From contig NZ_QVMP01000014.1 of NCBI RefSeq assembly GCF_010501095.1, positions 1-64,000 on the forward strand: a stretch of DNA of 64,000 bases. The letters run 5' to 3'. Under the pieces are notes generated by a model. The model searched no databases and was not told where the DNA came from. It worked only from the letters and a program-made list of their open reading frames with translations. This document shows, one piece after another, positions 9,628 to 18,517 of this stretch. Both the position numbers and the translations under genes were made by a program. The stretch's first letter is position 1. Every line of letters begins with the position of its first letter. The stretch is from Dysgonomonas sp. 520. Its GTDB lineage: Bacteria > Bacteroidota > Bacteroidia > Bacteroidales > Dysgonomonadaceae.

Positions 9628-11673
9628 ATGAAAAAATCATTATACATATTTCTTGTATTGCTACTATCCGTATCAATGCAAGCACAGGTGGACAGGTCGG
9701 TGCAACCAAAACCCGGTCCGGCTCCAAAAGTGAATCTCGGAAAACCTCAAAGTTTTAAACTACCCAATGGTTTAACCGTTCTGGTGGTTGAGAATCATAA
9801 ATTGCCTCAGGTCAATTTTAATCTTTACCTTGACAATGGCCCCACCCTTGAAGGGAACAAAAAGGGTGTTGACGATTTGGCCAGCAGCCTGTTGGGTACA
9901 GGGACAAGCAAGTTGAGCAAAGATCAGTTCAACGAAAAGCTGGACTATTATGGGGCTTCGCTCTTTTTCTCGGTGCATAGCACAGGAGGAAGCACCTTGT
10001 CGAGATATTTCCCTGAAGTTTTGAATTTAATTGCACAGGGGGTTCTTGATCCCGTTTTCCGTGGAGATGAACTGGAGAGTGAAAGGGCAAAACTTCTGGA
10101 TGGAATAAAAGTTGGTGAAAAAAGCGCACAGGAAATAGCCGGCAGAGTAAGAAAAGCATTGGTATATGGCAAGGGAAATCCTTCGGGAGAATTTCTCAGA
10201 GAGGAAACGATCAATAATATCTCATTATCCGATATTCAGGAATATTATAAAACATACTTTGTCCCCGAAAATGCGTATCTCGTAATTGTGGGAGATGTGA
10301 AGTTCGGCGATGTGAAAAAACTTGTAACCTCAAACTTCTCCTCGTGGAAGAAAGCTGCCTCACCCAAAAAGGCTTATCCTGAGCCGGTAAACCTGACTGC
10401 AACAGAAATAGATTTTGTGGATGTGCCACACGCCGTTCAATCGGAAATCTCGGTGAGCAATGTAGTGAATTTGAAAATGACCGATCCTGATTATTTCGCT
10501 GCCCTTTTGGCAAACCAGATTCTCGGAGGTGGTGGCGAAGGCCGTTTGTTCCTGAATTTGCGTGAAGCTCACGGCTGGACATACGGCTCTTATTCAAGAC
10601 TTAGAGGTGATAAACATACGTCCGACTTCACGGCATCGGCATCGGTGCGCAATGCTGTGACAGACAGTGCAGTTGTTGAAATGCTGGGCGAGATAAAAAG
10701 GATAAGAATTGAATTGCCGACACAGGCCGACCTCGATTTGGCCAAGGCAAAATATGTAGGAAGTTTTGTAATGAATGCAGAAAAACCTGCAACTATCGCA
10801 AATCTGGCAACATACGAGAAAACACAATCGCTTCCGGCTACATTCTATCAGGATTACATTAAAAACATAAATGCCGTGACACTGGAGCAAGTGAATGCTG
10901 CTGCTAAGAAATATTTTATGTACGACGCTCTGCGTATCGTTGTGGTTGGTAAAGCTGCCGAAGTGTTGCCAAGCCTCGAAGCCTTGAATATTCCGATCAA
11001 ATATTATGACAAGTATGCAGATGCAACCGAAAAGCCATCGGTGAAGGATGTAGACCCAAATGTAACGGCTACGTCTGTCCTTGAAAAATATATCCGAAAT
11101 ATTGGCGGATTGCAAGCGATAGATAAGGTGAACACCGTAGCTATCACTTATGTAGCTAAGGTACAAGGTCAGGAGATGAAGACCGTAAGCAAGCAAACGG
11201 CATCGGGCAAATCGTCTCAGGAGGTATCTATGATGGGTATGGTTATGGCCCGAACCGTATTCGATGGAGAAAAAGGTTTTATGGTGGTTCAAGGTCAGAA
11301 AAAGGAAATGACGGGAGATGTGCTTGAGGCTTTGAAATCAGGAGGAATTATTCCCGAAACTAAGATGTTGAAATCGGGTGATGTGAAGATTGCCGGAATA
11401 GAAAAAGTTGGAGACAATGACGCATACAAAATAGTAGACGGAAAGAAAACTATTTTCTACGATCAGGCTACAGGTTTGAAAGTTGCCGAAGAAGCAACTG
11501 TGGATATGGAAGGCCAGCAAATTACCCAACGCACACTATTCGGAGATTATCGGGAAGTTGGAGGTATAAAAATTCCATTCAAGCAAACTACCAATATGAT
11601 GGGAATGGATATAGAAATGAATGTGACGGATGCGAAAGTGAACGAAGGAGTTTCTGACGCAGACTTCAAGTAA
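9628..11673 (+). CDS. M16 peptidase-like partner without zinc motif
   Basis: A 681-residue exported protein with M16 fold. Where the upstream gene has HFFEH, this protein reads LASSLLGTG, so the zinc ligands are lost and it is predicted to be proteolytically inactive. It keeps the C-terminal substrate-binding R/Y pair in LREAHGWTYGSYSR. The last 200 residues (from about 480) form an additional beta-rich domain seen in Bacteroidota M16 partners. The expected role is the regulatory/substrate-binding subunit for the peptidase encoded 24 nt upstream. A palindromic repeat with a T-tract follows at 11711. Confidence 0.9.
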   Translation: MKKSLYIFLVLLLSVSMQAQVDRSVQPKPGPAPKVNLGKPQSFKLPNGLTVLVVENHKLPQVNFNLYLDNGPTLEGNKKGVDDLASSLLGTGTSKLSKDQFNEKLDYYGASLFFSVHSTGGSTLSRYFPEVLNLIAQGVLDPVFRGDELESERAKLLDGIKVGEKSAQEIAGRVRKALVYGKGNPSGEFLREETINNISLSDIQEYYKTYFVPENAYLVIVGDVKFGDVKKLVTSNFSSWKKAASPKKAYPEPVNLTATEIDFVDVPHAVQSEISVSNVVNLKMTDPDYFAALLANQILGGGGEGRLFLNLREAHGWTYGSYSRLRGDKHTSDFTASASVRNAVTDSAVVEMLGEIKRIRIELPTQADLDLAKAKYVGSFVMNAEKPATIANLATYEKTQSLPATFYQDYIKNINAVTLEQVNAAAKKYFMYDALRIVVVGKAAEVLPSLEALNIPIKYYDKYADATEKPSVKDVDPNVTATSVLEKYIRNIGGLQAIDKVNTVAITYVAKVQGQEMKTVSKQTASGKSSQEVSMMGMVMARTVFDGEKGFMVVQGQKKEMTGDVLEALKSGGIIPETKMLKSGDVKIAGIEKVGDNDAYKIVDGKKTIFYDQATGLKVAEEATVDMEGQQITQRTLFGDYREVGGIKIPFKQTTNMMGMDIEMNVTDAKVNEGVSDADFK

Positions 11674-11710
11674 AAAGTAAGGATATATAATCAAAGTGTT
11701 ATTCACCTTT

Positions 11711-11781
11711 GTCATTGAGTCGCCTTCGCTCCACCGATTATCAATTCGAGGAGCGAAGGTGAGGCAATGACAGTTTTTTTT
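11711..11781 (+). terminator. Palindromic repeat acting as terminator between convergent genes
   Basis: Arms at 11711-11732 and 11750-11771 pair at about 19 of 22 positions, and the right arm is followed by an eight-base T run. It lies between the plus-strand M16 gene and the minus-strand TonB receptor. The arm sequence (ggagcgaaggcgactcaatgac type) recurs inside the composite repeat at 28559-28733, so this is a repeat-derived terminator. Confidence 0.65.
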
Positions 11782-11809
11782 ATACTCTGCTCTTTTCGGT
11801 TATAATCTC

Positions 11810-14023
11810 TTATTTACCGATATTATATCTCAGCCCTACATAGAATTTCGTTCCTTGAGTTGGTCCGTAAACCATTGTGGCGTCAAAGTTTGATCCATAA
11901 GGGTCGCTTGCTGCAATAACAGGATTCTTCTGTTTGAAGTTGAGGATATTCTCTGCCCCTGCATATACGCTCCATGTTCTGAAAAACTTAGTCACCTGTG
12001 CATTCATTATGGTATACGATTTGAATTTTTCTTTCCATAACGGTGCTCCATCCACAACATTAGGGGTTGGCATTCTGCCTCCTCCATTAAATTGGGCTGT
12101 CAGGTCAAATTGCCATTTCCTCAGATTGGTTTCGTACGAAGCAGTTGCAAGAGCCTTGTAATCGCTAAGTAAGGGTTTCTTCAGGCGTTGACCGTTTTTG
12201 TAATCGGTTTTCGTATTGTTCCACCTGTAAGCACCTAGCAAGGTAAAGCCCTTGAAGAGTGGATAAGAAGCCTCAATCTGAAAACTATTGGAATAAGATT
12301 TGCCGGTCAGGTTGTAAAAACTAACCTTGTGAGGGTCTGAATCCATATCCATAACCACCTGATTTTGGAAATTTGTGTGGAAATACTCCACAGCAAGAGA
12401 TAGCTCCTCGCCAAACAGTGGTATGTGGAAATTGGCACTGGCTCCAAAATTCCATGCTTCTTCTTGTTTCAGGTTGTTTTCAATATCAATGCGCCTGTTG
12501 CTTGCAAGCAAATAACTGTTTTCGGGCAATACGAACACCGTGCGATATCCCTTTCCTGCCGATAGACGAAGGTGAGCACCATGAAATAAGTCATATTTGA
12601 TATGCACACGTGGCGTAAGGAAAAGGTTGTCGTGAAGCGAACTGTAATCGGCACGCAATCCGGCCAATACTATCAACTTGTTATTCAGACTGAAAGTATA
12701 TTGGGCATAGGCTCCTGTTACCGATTCTTTATCATCTTGATTGCCGGGAATCAAATCACGGACATACTTGGATTCGTTGAAATAATCGTGATTGAAACTC
12801 ACCCCTGTACTTAGCTTGTGCATGTCGCTGAAATCTTTTTCATACATCAAAGAAGCATTCAGGTTATATTCGTACACATTATATTTGTCTGTCGCATACT
12901 TCGACTTCTGATCGTGATACGAACCAGACATGATCAGGGCAATACTTTCATTTTTATGATGATCGAGGATATATCCGTTTTTGGTGAAAAGCTCGGCACG
13001 GTTTGTCTTCACATCAATCACATAAGGATCGTAAGCAGCACCTTTGGGCATAGTATGTTTTGTTTGCCCGCTTCTGCGCTCATCGTTCACAAATTTGATT
13101 GCCGATTGCGAAATAAAATTATCCGTTTGATAGTGCCAGCGGTTCATCAGGTTGATTTGTTGTCTCTTAGGCATATCGAGAAATGAATCGTCGTTGTCGT
13201 CATGCTCTTTCTTTTCGTTGGAGTAGTGTGCAAAAATGCCTGTCGACAATTTATCGTTCAACACCAATGCGGCATCAGCATTTCCCTCGTAACGGCTCGC
13301 ATCACTCATAAAGAAGTTCAGGCTCAACGGATCGGCATCCTGAGGTTTTTTATATTCCACATTCACTTGCCCCGATATGGATTCGTAACCATTTTTCACG
13401 GAAGCCGAACCTTTCGAGATGTGTATGCTTTCCATCCACGGACCGGGTATGTAGTCTAACCCGTACAACTTGGCTGCGCCTCTGAAATTAGGAAAATTCT
13501 CCGTCAGCATTTGTACGTATGTTCCTGAAATACCCAACAACTGAATTTGTTTGGCTCCCGTAACGGCATCGCTGTACGATACATCCACAGAGGGGTTGGT
13601 TTCGAAACTTTCGGCAAGGCTGCAACATGCTGCACGGCTCAGTTCTTTTGTGTTGAGCAACTCTGTCCGCATAGGATCGATACGAGACGAGAACCTGCCA
13701 ACGGCGGCCTTAGTCACCACCACTTCTTCCAGTTCCTTTACATCTTTCAATGTAATGGAGAGAGGTTTCCCGTTGTCATGTGTGTGCAATGCATATTCTT
13801 CATATCCGAAAAGTGAAAAATGAAGATGATGGGCATCCTTCACTCCTGAGATTTCGAAATAACCTTTTTCATCAGTTTTCACCGCATCGGTAGAATTTTC
13901 CCAGAATACAAGCACGCCTTCGAGCGGCTTTTTCTTACTGTCATAAACATTCCCTTTGAATGTTTGTGCCGATAAACCGATAAACGGCACGAGTATTAAT
14001 ATTAATAATATTTTGAATTTCAT
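11810..14023 (-). CDS. TonB-dependent outer-membrane receptor
   Basis: A 737-residue receptor. Signal peptide to about residue 20, then a CarboxypepD_reg-like domain (FKGNVYDSKKKPLEGVLVFW, about 20-100), a plug (about 105-230) and a 22-strand-type beta-barrel ending in KFYVGLRYNIGK. The plug contains a Cys pair (RAACCSLAES). The first gene of the pair, 108 nt upstream, encodes a Cys/His-rich protein. In Bacteroidota such small proteins are often found next to receptors of this type and are thought to act in metal handling, so copper or another metal is a plausible substrate (inference). It is not a SusC-type receptor: it is shorter and lacks a SusD partner. Confidence 0.9.
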   Translation of the reverse strand: MKFKILLILILVPFIGLSAQTFKGNVYDSKKKPLEGVLVFWENSTDAVKTDEKGYFEISGVKDAHHLHFSLFGYEEYALHTHDNGKPLSITLKDVKELEEVVVTKAAVGRFSSRIDPMRTELLNTKELSRAACCSLAESFETNPSVDVSYSDAVTGAKQIQLLGISGTYVQMLTENFPNFRGAAKLYGLDYIPGPWMESIHISKGSASVKNGYESISGQVNVEYKKPQDADPLSLNFFMSDASRYEGNADAALVLNDKLSTGIFAHYSNEKKEHDDNDDSFLDMPKRQQINLMNRWHYQTDNFISQSAIKFVNDERRSGQTKHTMPKGAAYDPYVIDVKTNRAELFTKNGYILDHHKNESIALIMSGSYHDQKSKYATDKYNVYEYNLNASLMYEKDFSDMHKLSTGVSFNHDYFNESKYVRDLIPGNQDDKESVTGAYAQYTFSLNNKLIVLAGLRADYSSLHDNLFLTPRVHIKYDLFHGAHLRLSAGKGYRTVFVLPENSYLLASNRRIDIENNLKQEEAWNFGASANFHIPLFGEELSLAVEYFHTNFQNQVVMDMDSDPHKVSFYNLTGKSYSNSFQIEASYPLFKGFTLLGAYRWNNTKTDYKNGQRLKKPLLSDYKALATASYETNLRKWQFDLTAQFNGGGRMPTPNVVDGAPLWKEKFKSYTIMNAQVTKFFRTWSVYAGAENILNFKQKNPVIAASDPYGSNFDATMVYGPTQGTKFYVGLRYNIGK

Positions 14024-14131
14024 TATTTTGACTTATTTTTCTGTTTATAATTTTTTGGTTTTGCCTTAACTGCAAAACAATCCGTCCCAAATTTCAAATT
14101 TTGAATTTGGGAAAATATAACAGAAATAAAA

Positions 14132-14599
14132 TTAAATAATGAGAACCCTGAGCTTAGACAAATAGGCTCGGGGTAATGTGGTAGGTGGTATTTTTAATTG
14201 TTTGGAAAAACTGTTTTCAGCCAAAGGCGAGTCCGAGATTTTCAACAATTCGGTCGGAAACATAGCGTCGACCCAAACGAACGGAGCCGCCACTTGCAGA
14301 CGGAATTGATAACTATCCAGCAGCATCGAAACACGTTTGGCTACACAACATTCGCCATCGTGAGGCCGGTCGCAGCAATTATGCTTGTGTTCATGATCCA
14401 ATACGTTTTCAGTCGCATCATTGCTGGCACAACAAGAAGCATCGCTATTGTTATGGCACGAGTCGTTTTTCGTCGACAGCTGCATTTGCTCAATGATGCA
14501 GTTTTTGCAACAAAGGTCAATAATAGTAAATCCTGCTCCAATCACAAAAATGATGGAAGCGAGACTCAGTATTATTATTTTCTGCAAAATCTTTTTCAT
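14132..14599 (-). CDS. Small Cys/His-rich exported protein (HYC_CC_PP-like)
   Basis: About 155 residues when started at MKKILQKII; an upstream in-frame Met at 14641 gives 14 more residues but spoils the signal peptide. After one hydrophobic segment there are clustered Cys and His: CCKNC, SCCASN, HEHKHNCC and GECC. These could bind a soft metal. The pattern resembles the HYC_CC_PP family that occurs beside TonB-dependent receptors in Bacteroidota; family membership is by recognition only. It is the upstream gene of the receptor at 11810 and shares its direction. Function is not experimentally known to me. Confidence 0.7.
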   Translation of the reverse strand: MKKILQKIIILSLASIIFVIGAGFTIIDLCCKNCIIEQMQLSTKNDSCHNNSDASCCASNDATENVLDHEHKHNCCDRPHDGECCVAKRVSMLLDSYQFRLQVAAPFVWVDAMFPTELLKISDSPLAENSFSKQLKIPPTTLPRAYLSKLRVLII

Positions 14600-14700
14600 T
14601 CCGAAACAATGCCAGCGTATTGAGACGACAAAGATAAGCATTCTTTAAAATATTAGGTTTGAATTTAAGTTTTTCTTAACGAATAATTATCGCATTTGAC

Positions 14701-14708
14701 TATATTTG
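14701..14708 (+). promoter_or_regulatory. Candidate -7 box for the lipoprotein-rsmG operon
   Basis: TATATTTG matches TAnnTTTG exactly and lies 25 nt before the start codon at 14733. No clear -33 TTTG at the expected distance. It lies in the divergent gap with the Cys/His-rich gene. Confidence 0.4.
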
Positions 14709-14732
14709 CATTTAAATAATATTCTTTTGAGT

Positions 14733-15578
14733 ATGAAAAAAATCACTTTAGGAGTTTGTGTTGGTCTTTTAATAGCCTCATTTTCATGCAAGCAGCAAAC
14801 TGAAAAACAATACACAAAAAATGAACTGGCATTCGACACCATCAATGTCTCGGAAAAACATTTTTTCAACAATGATACGGCACAAACTGCCTGCAACTTA
14901 TCGGTAGAGTTTGTTTATCCCGTTCAGAACGACAACGATTCTATCGTCGAAAAAATGCAAAGGGAGATAATACTGATGTATTTTGAAGATGAAAAATATA
15001 CTGGAGTTTCGCCAAAAGACGCCGTAGACAAATATGTGTCGGATTTCAATTCTTCTTTCGATGCAACAGTGAAAGGCTATGAAAACCACATGGACGAGTT
15101 TGATGGTAACGACCCGTTCTTCACTGCATCGGAAAAATTACTGGGGCACTTGCTGTTCAACGAAGGTGGGTTCCTGACTTTTCAGGTAGAACGCCAGAAC
15201 TCGAAAATGGGAACAATTACGCATACTCAGTACAAAAATTGTGTGATCGACCTGGAAACCGGCGAACGAATAAAAGAAGAAGATATTTTTGTAGAAGACT
15301 ATGAACAGGAAATTCACGACTTGTTTGTGGTGCAACTACTTAAAGTTCACAATGTAAAGCAATTGTCCGACTTGGAAAACGATGAGTACGGGTATATAAA
15401 TCTGGAAGAAATAGTTCCGAACCGAAACTTCGGTGTAGATGGAAAAGGTATTACTTATGTGTTCAATTCGGGTGAATATTCGACATATAAAACCGAGGCA
15501 ATCAGAATTTTACTGCCATTTGAAGAAATAAAACACTTGATAAAGGAAAATTCACCAATTTTCAGATTAATAGATTAA
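14733..15578 (+). CDS. DUF3298/RsiV-like lipoprotein
   Basis: Started at MKKITLGVCVG; an in-frame Met nine codons earlier would bury the signal peptide. The lipobox ends at ASFSC. The mature part has the shape of DUF4163/DUF3298 proteins: a first half with VEFVYPVQND followed by a helix (IVEKMQREIIL), and a second half with NCVIDLETGERIKEEDIF, GITYVFNSGEYSTYKTEAI and ILLPFEEIKHLI. Members include RsiV-like and peptidoglycan-linked proteins. No catalytic residues are evident. Its stop codon overlaps the rsmG start (TAATG), which implies translational coupling. Confidence 0.75.
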   Translation: MKKITLGVCVGLLIASFSCKQQTEKQYTKNELAFDTINVSEKHFFNNDTAQTACNLSVEFVYPVQNDNDSIVEKMQREIILMYFEDEKYTGVSPKDAVDKYVSDFNSSFDATVKGYENHMDEFDGNDPFFTASEKLLGHLLFNEGGFLTFQVERQNSKMGTITHTQYKNCVIDLETGERIKEEDIFVEDYEQEIHDLFVVQLLKVHNVKQLSDLENDEYGYINLEEIVPNRNFGVDGKGITYVFNSGEYSTYKTEAIRILLPFEEIKHLIKENSPIFRLID

Positions 15579-16198
15579 TGGATATAATATTAAAATACTT
15601 CCCCGACCTTACGGATAAACAAAAAGAACAATTTGCAGCATTGTACGATTTATATCTGGATTGGAATTCGAAAATAAACGTTATTTCACGAAAAGACATT
15701 GAAAATCTGTATGTTCACCACGTTCTTCACTCATTAAGTATAGCCAAAATAATCCGGTTCAACGATGGCTCGAAGATTATGGATGTTGGCACGGGTGGAG
15801 GCTTTCCCGGTGTGCCACTGGCGATACTTTTTCCCGAATCGGAGTTTTTATTAGTGGATAGTATCGGTAAAAAAATAAGGGTGGCGACAGAAATATCCAC
15901 AGCGATAGGGTTGAAGAATATCCGTTTTCGCCATTGTCGTGCCGAAGAAGAGAAAGGCTTGTTCGACTTTGTGGTTAGCCGGGCGGTGATGCCATTGTCC
16001 GATCTGGTGAAAATCGTCAGGAAAAATATATCGAAAAAGCAGAATAATCCACTACCCAATGGCCTTATTTGCCTGAAAGGCGGAGAACTGGAGAACGAAA
16101 TATCTCCTTTCAGAAAGTATGCAGATGTAGAAGACTTGAACAATTATTTTGAAGAAGATTTCTTCGACACAAAGAAGGTCGTTTATCTGCCTTTGTAA
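15578..16198 (+). CDS. rsmG: 16S rRNA m7G527 methyltransferase RsmG
   Basis: A 206-residue class I SAM methyltransferase. The SAM-binding loop is DVGTGGGFPG (69-78), followed by FLLVDSIGKKIRVATEI and the family-specific VSRAVMPLSDLVK. RsmG (GidB) methylates N7 of G527 in 16S rRNA. Length is typical. Its start codon overlaps the preceding lipoprotein stop by one base. Confidence 0.95.
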   Translation: MDIILKYFPDLTDKQKEQFAALYDLYLDWNSKINVISRKDIENLYVHHVLHSLSIAKIIRFNDGSKIMDVGTGGGFPGVPLAILFPESEFLLVDSIGKKIRVATEISTAIGLKNIRFRHCRAEEEKGLFDFVVSRAVMPLSDLVKIVRKNISKKQNNPLPNGLICLKGGELENEISPFRKYADVEDLNNYFEEDFFDTKKVVYLPL

Positions 16199-16217
16199 AA
16201 CTATACTTGTTTCAAGG

Positions 16218-16283
16218 TTTTGTCATGTTGAAGGGAGTGAAAGATCTGATAAAATAGATCCTTCGATACTCTCAGGATGACAA
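16218..16283. repeat. Dispersed palindromic intergenic repeat, copy 1
   Basis: Begins ttttgtcatgttgaa and ends atactctcaggatgacaaa, so its ends are imperfect inverted repeats. The same consensus occurs at 28588, 35854, 39901 and 52166. It fills the gap between rsmG and the TPR lipoprotein. Confidence 0.7.
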
Positions 16284-16319
16284 ATAATAATATTTGCTAT
16301 ACAAAACACAACACACAAA

Positions 16320-17501
16320 ATGATTAAAAAATTATTTATTGTAGCCATTGTAGTTCTATGTTGTATGTCTTGTGCAAACCAGAAATTCACAAAAGCAGAC
16401 ATTCTGAGATGGAAGGCTGCGGGCGATGTTGCTGCCAATGCGTTCATGCAGATGAAGTATGACAAGGAAACTGATTTCCTGCACAAAAATAGCGTTGACG
16501 AACAGGTTATGTACGATTCTTTGTATAGTATGTACAGTTATTATGCAAAAATAGATTCGGTAAAAGTGCAAGGCGTGAATGACTCCATATATCGGCAGAT
16601 AGCTTTCAATTTGAAAAATAATTACGACAACTTTATATACGGGGGAGCTTTGGCTTTCGACAAGAAAGAGTACACCAAAGCACTCAATTTTTTTGAGGCT
16701 TATTGGAATACGCCGTCAATGCAGGTATTCAAACTGAAAAAGAATGACAACCTGAGGATAGACACCCGGGATGAGAGTTTTCAAACCGTAAAATATTATG
16801 CAGCCATCGTTTCTTTGCAAACGAATGACAATACTCACTCAATTAATCTGCTGCAAAGAATAATATCAGAAGGTTATATTGAGAATGAAACATACAAAGA
16901 AAGCGATATATATGAATTGCTTGTGGATAAATACAGTCAAGTAGGTGATTCCCTTAATTTCATGCAAACTTTGAATCAGTGTGTCAGTAAATTTCCGAAT
17001 AACCGATATTTTCTGGCTAACCTGATAAATGAATATATCAGTAACGGAAAACTTGATGACGCAATCAAATATCTGGATAAAGCTATAAAAAATAAGGTTG
17101 CAGATGTGTGCGAACTGACAAGCGTCAAGGCAAACATTTTTGTTTCGGAGAAAGATTATGACAATGCCTCCGAGGCTTACATGGCTGCACTGAACGAAAA
17201 TCCCGATTGCGAGAGGGCATTGGATGGATTAGGAACCTTGTATATTTTGCAGGCTCAGGATGTGAAAGAAAACGCATTTACTATAGACGACAGGGATATA
17301 AGCTACTTAATTGAACCTAGCGACTATTACAGAAAATCACTCCCTCATTTAGAAAAATATAGGGAACTGCTCATAGCAAGAAACGCAGACCCTGTGGAGA
17401 TCCGATTGGCTTTGGTAAAACTTCGGAACGCATATTACAACCTGAATATGTTGGTCGAGTTTGACAATTGCGAAAAAGAACTGAACAAATATACGGATTA
17501 G
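16320..17501 (+). CDS. TPR-repeat lipoprotein
   Basis: A 393-residue protein with a signal peptide and lipobox CMSC (Cys19). It is mostly alpha-helical. Tetratricopeptide-like repeats are visible around YGGALAFDKKEYTKALNFFE, LINEYISNGKLDDAIKYLDK and NIFVSEKDYDNASEAYMAAL. A helical C-terminal stretch follows. TPR lipoproteins in Bacteroidota act as periplasmic or surface scaffolds; no partner can be inferred. It lies alone after rsmG, separated by a palindromic repeat. Confidence 0.8.
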   Translation: MIKKLFIVAIVVLCCMSCANQKFTKADILRWKAAGDVAANAFMQMKYDKETDFLHKNSVDEQVMYDSLYSMYSYYAKIDSVKVQGVNDSIYRQIAFNLKNNYDNFIYGGALAFDKKEYTKALNFFEAYWNTPSMQVFKLKKNDNLRIDTRDESFQTVKYYAAIVSLQTNDNTHSINLLQRIISEGYIENETYKESDIYELLVDKYSQVGDSLNFMQTLNQCVSKFPNNRYFLANLINEYISNGKLDDAIKYLDKAIKNKVADVCELTSVKANIFVSEKDYDNASEAYMAALNENPDCERALDGLGTLYILQAQDVKENAFTIDDRDISYLIEPSDYYRKSLPHLEKYRELLIARNADPVEIRLALVKLRNAYYNLNMLVEFDNCEKELNKYTD

Positions 17502-17569
17502 AGAATCAAAATGGGCACTCTCCGTAGGTATTGTGTCTTATGATTTCTAGGAGACTTGATTCTCTCGTA

Positions 17570-18517
17570 TCATTTTGTGAGTATATGCAATCGTCTTCGG
17601 ATGGTATCTATTATTTTCGATTGGTTCTGCATTTCATCCTTTCCTACTTGAAATAAGAACCACTTTTGTTGATAATGCAAAGACTCTCCTTTCCGCAATT
17701 CCGTATATTTTCCATGATTCTCCAATTCTACATATTGGCTGTTTGGAGCTAGAAAAATCTCCACTTCGCCTTGCAACAAAGGCAAGTCTTTTACTTGTGT
17801 CATCGGAAATTGTTTTACCAATACCAAATCTTTATACTGATGCGCCAACCATCCTTCTTGTGTGGTGGCAAAGAGTTTTTGACCTCTTTTAATTGAATCC
17901 TGCGAATAATTATACCGGATTATGCCATCTTGTTCTGAGACATGATCTAAGTTGGATGGCAAATCTTTCAGATATTTGTCCTTAACAGGAAAGAATGTAA
18001 CACCTCCGGGCACACGAGTCACGTCCCATGCGGCAACATGCTGAGTGGTATCGGATATATTTTCTATCGTATAGTTGATCGATATAGCTTTATCTTTTTT
18101 AGAAAATGAAAATTCTTTTGTGAAGCGAAAACCCTTCAGCGAATCTTTTTCACTGATAAGACGGAGCAAATTTCCCTCCACTTCGGCAAAATAAGGTTCT
18201 GCATCAAGTATTGGAGAAGGAGGCCAGAATCTGCGTTGAGGCGAAGGCCAAAGAGTGGCTCCGTAGTAAAGCGGATGATCTTTCTCGGATAATAATATTT
18301 CTTGTCCGGCGCATTTAAAGCTAACGATACGTCCTCCGTTTGTGCCCGAAACCGTGAAAGAAAGGTCGCCTTGCATTAAAGTATAAACACCATCTGCATG
18401 ACTTATCCTTTGTGCTGCTCGGCATGAAGAAAAAAGCAGCACAATGAATAAGAATAGAAATAGATTAGTAGTTATCCTATTTTTTTGTATTTCCCATATA
18501 AAACTCAAGTGTATCAC
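17570..18517 (-). CDS. DUF4380-like lipoprotein, last gene of glycosidase operon
   Basis: A 315-residue protein. The only start before the signal peptide is a GTG at 18517, which lies inside the end of the GH92 gene (41-nt overlap), so translation is probably coupled. A TTG three codons later is the alternative. Signal peptide ends at LLFSSC (lipobox). The body matches the pattern of DUF4380 proteins: GGRIVSFKCAGQEIL, GATLWPSPQRRFWPPSP, TKEFSFSKKDKAISINYTIEN and WDVTRVPGGVTFFPV. These are galactose-mutarotase-like beta-sandwich proteins often found with glycoside hydrolases. No catalytic assignment is possible. Confidence 0.7.
   Translation of the reverse strand: MIHLSFIWEIQKNRITTNLFLFLFIVLLFSSCRAAQRISHADGVYTLMQGDLSFTVSGTNGGRIVSFKCAGQEILLSEKDHPLYYGATLWPSPQRRFWPPSPILDAEPYFAEVEGNLLRLISEKDSLKGFRFTKEFSFSKKDKAISINYTIENISDTTQHVAAWDVTRVPGGVTFFPVKDKYLKDLPSNLDHVSEQDGIIRYNYSQDSIKRGQKLFATTQEGWLAHQYKDLVLVKQFPMTQVKDLPLLQGEVEIFLAPNSQYVELENHGKYTELRKGESLHYQQKWFLFQVGKDEMQNQSKIIDTIRRRLHILTK

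Noticed and set aside
10594-11292. Long open frame on the minus strand (232 codons)
   Set aside because: It lies inside the second M16 gene, which has clear family motifs. The translated sequence is rich in Cys, His and Ile without domain features.
14086-14111. Terminator between the Cys/His-rich gene and the TonB receptor
   Set aside because: Only an 8-bp AT-rich palindrome without a T-tract on the minus strand; more likely a protein site, if anything.
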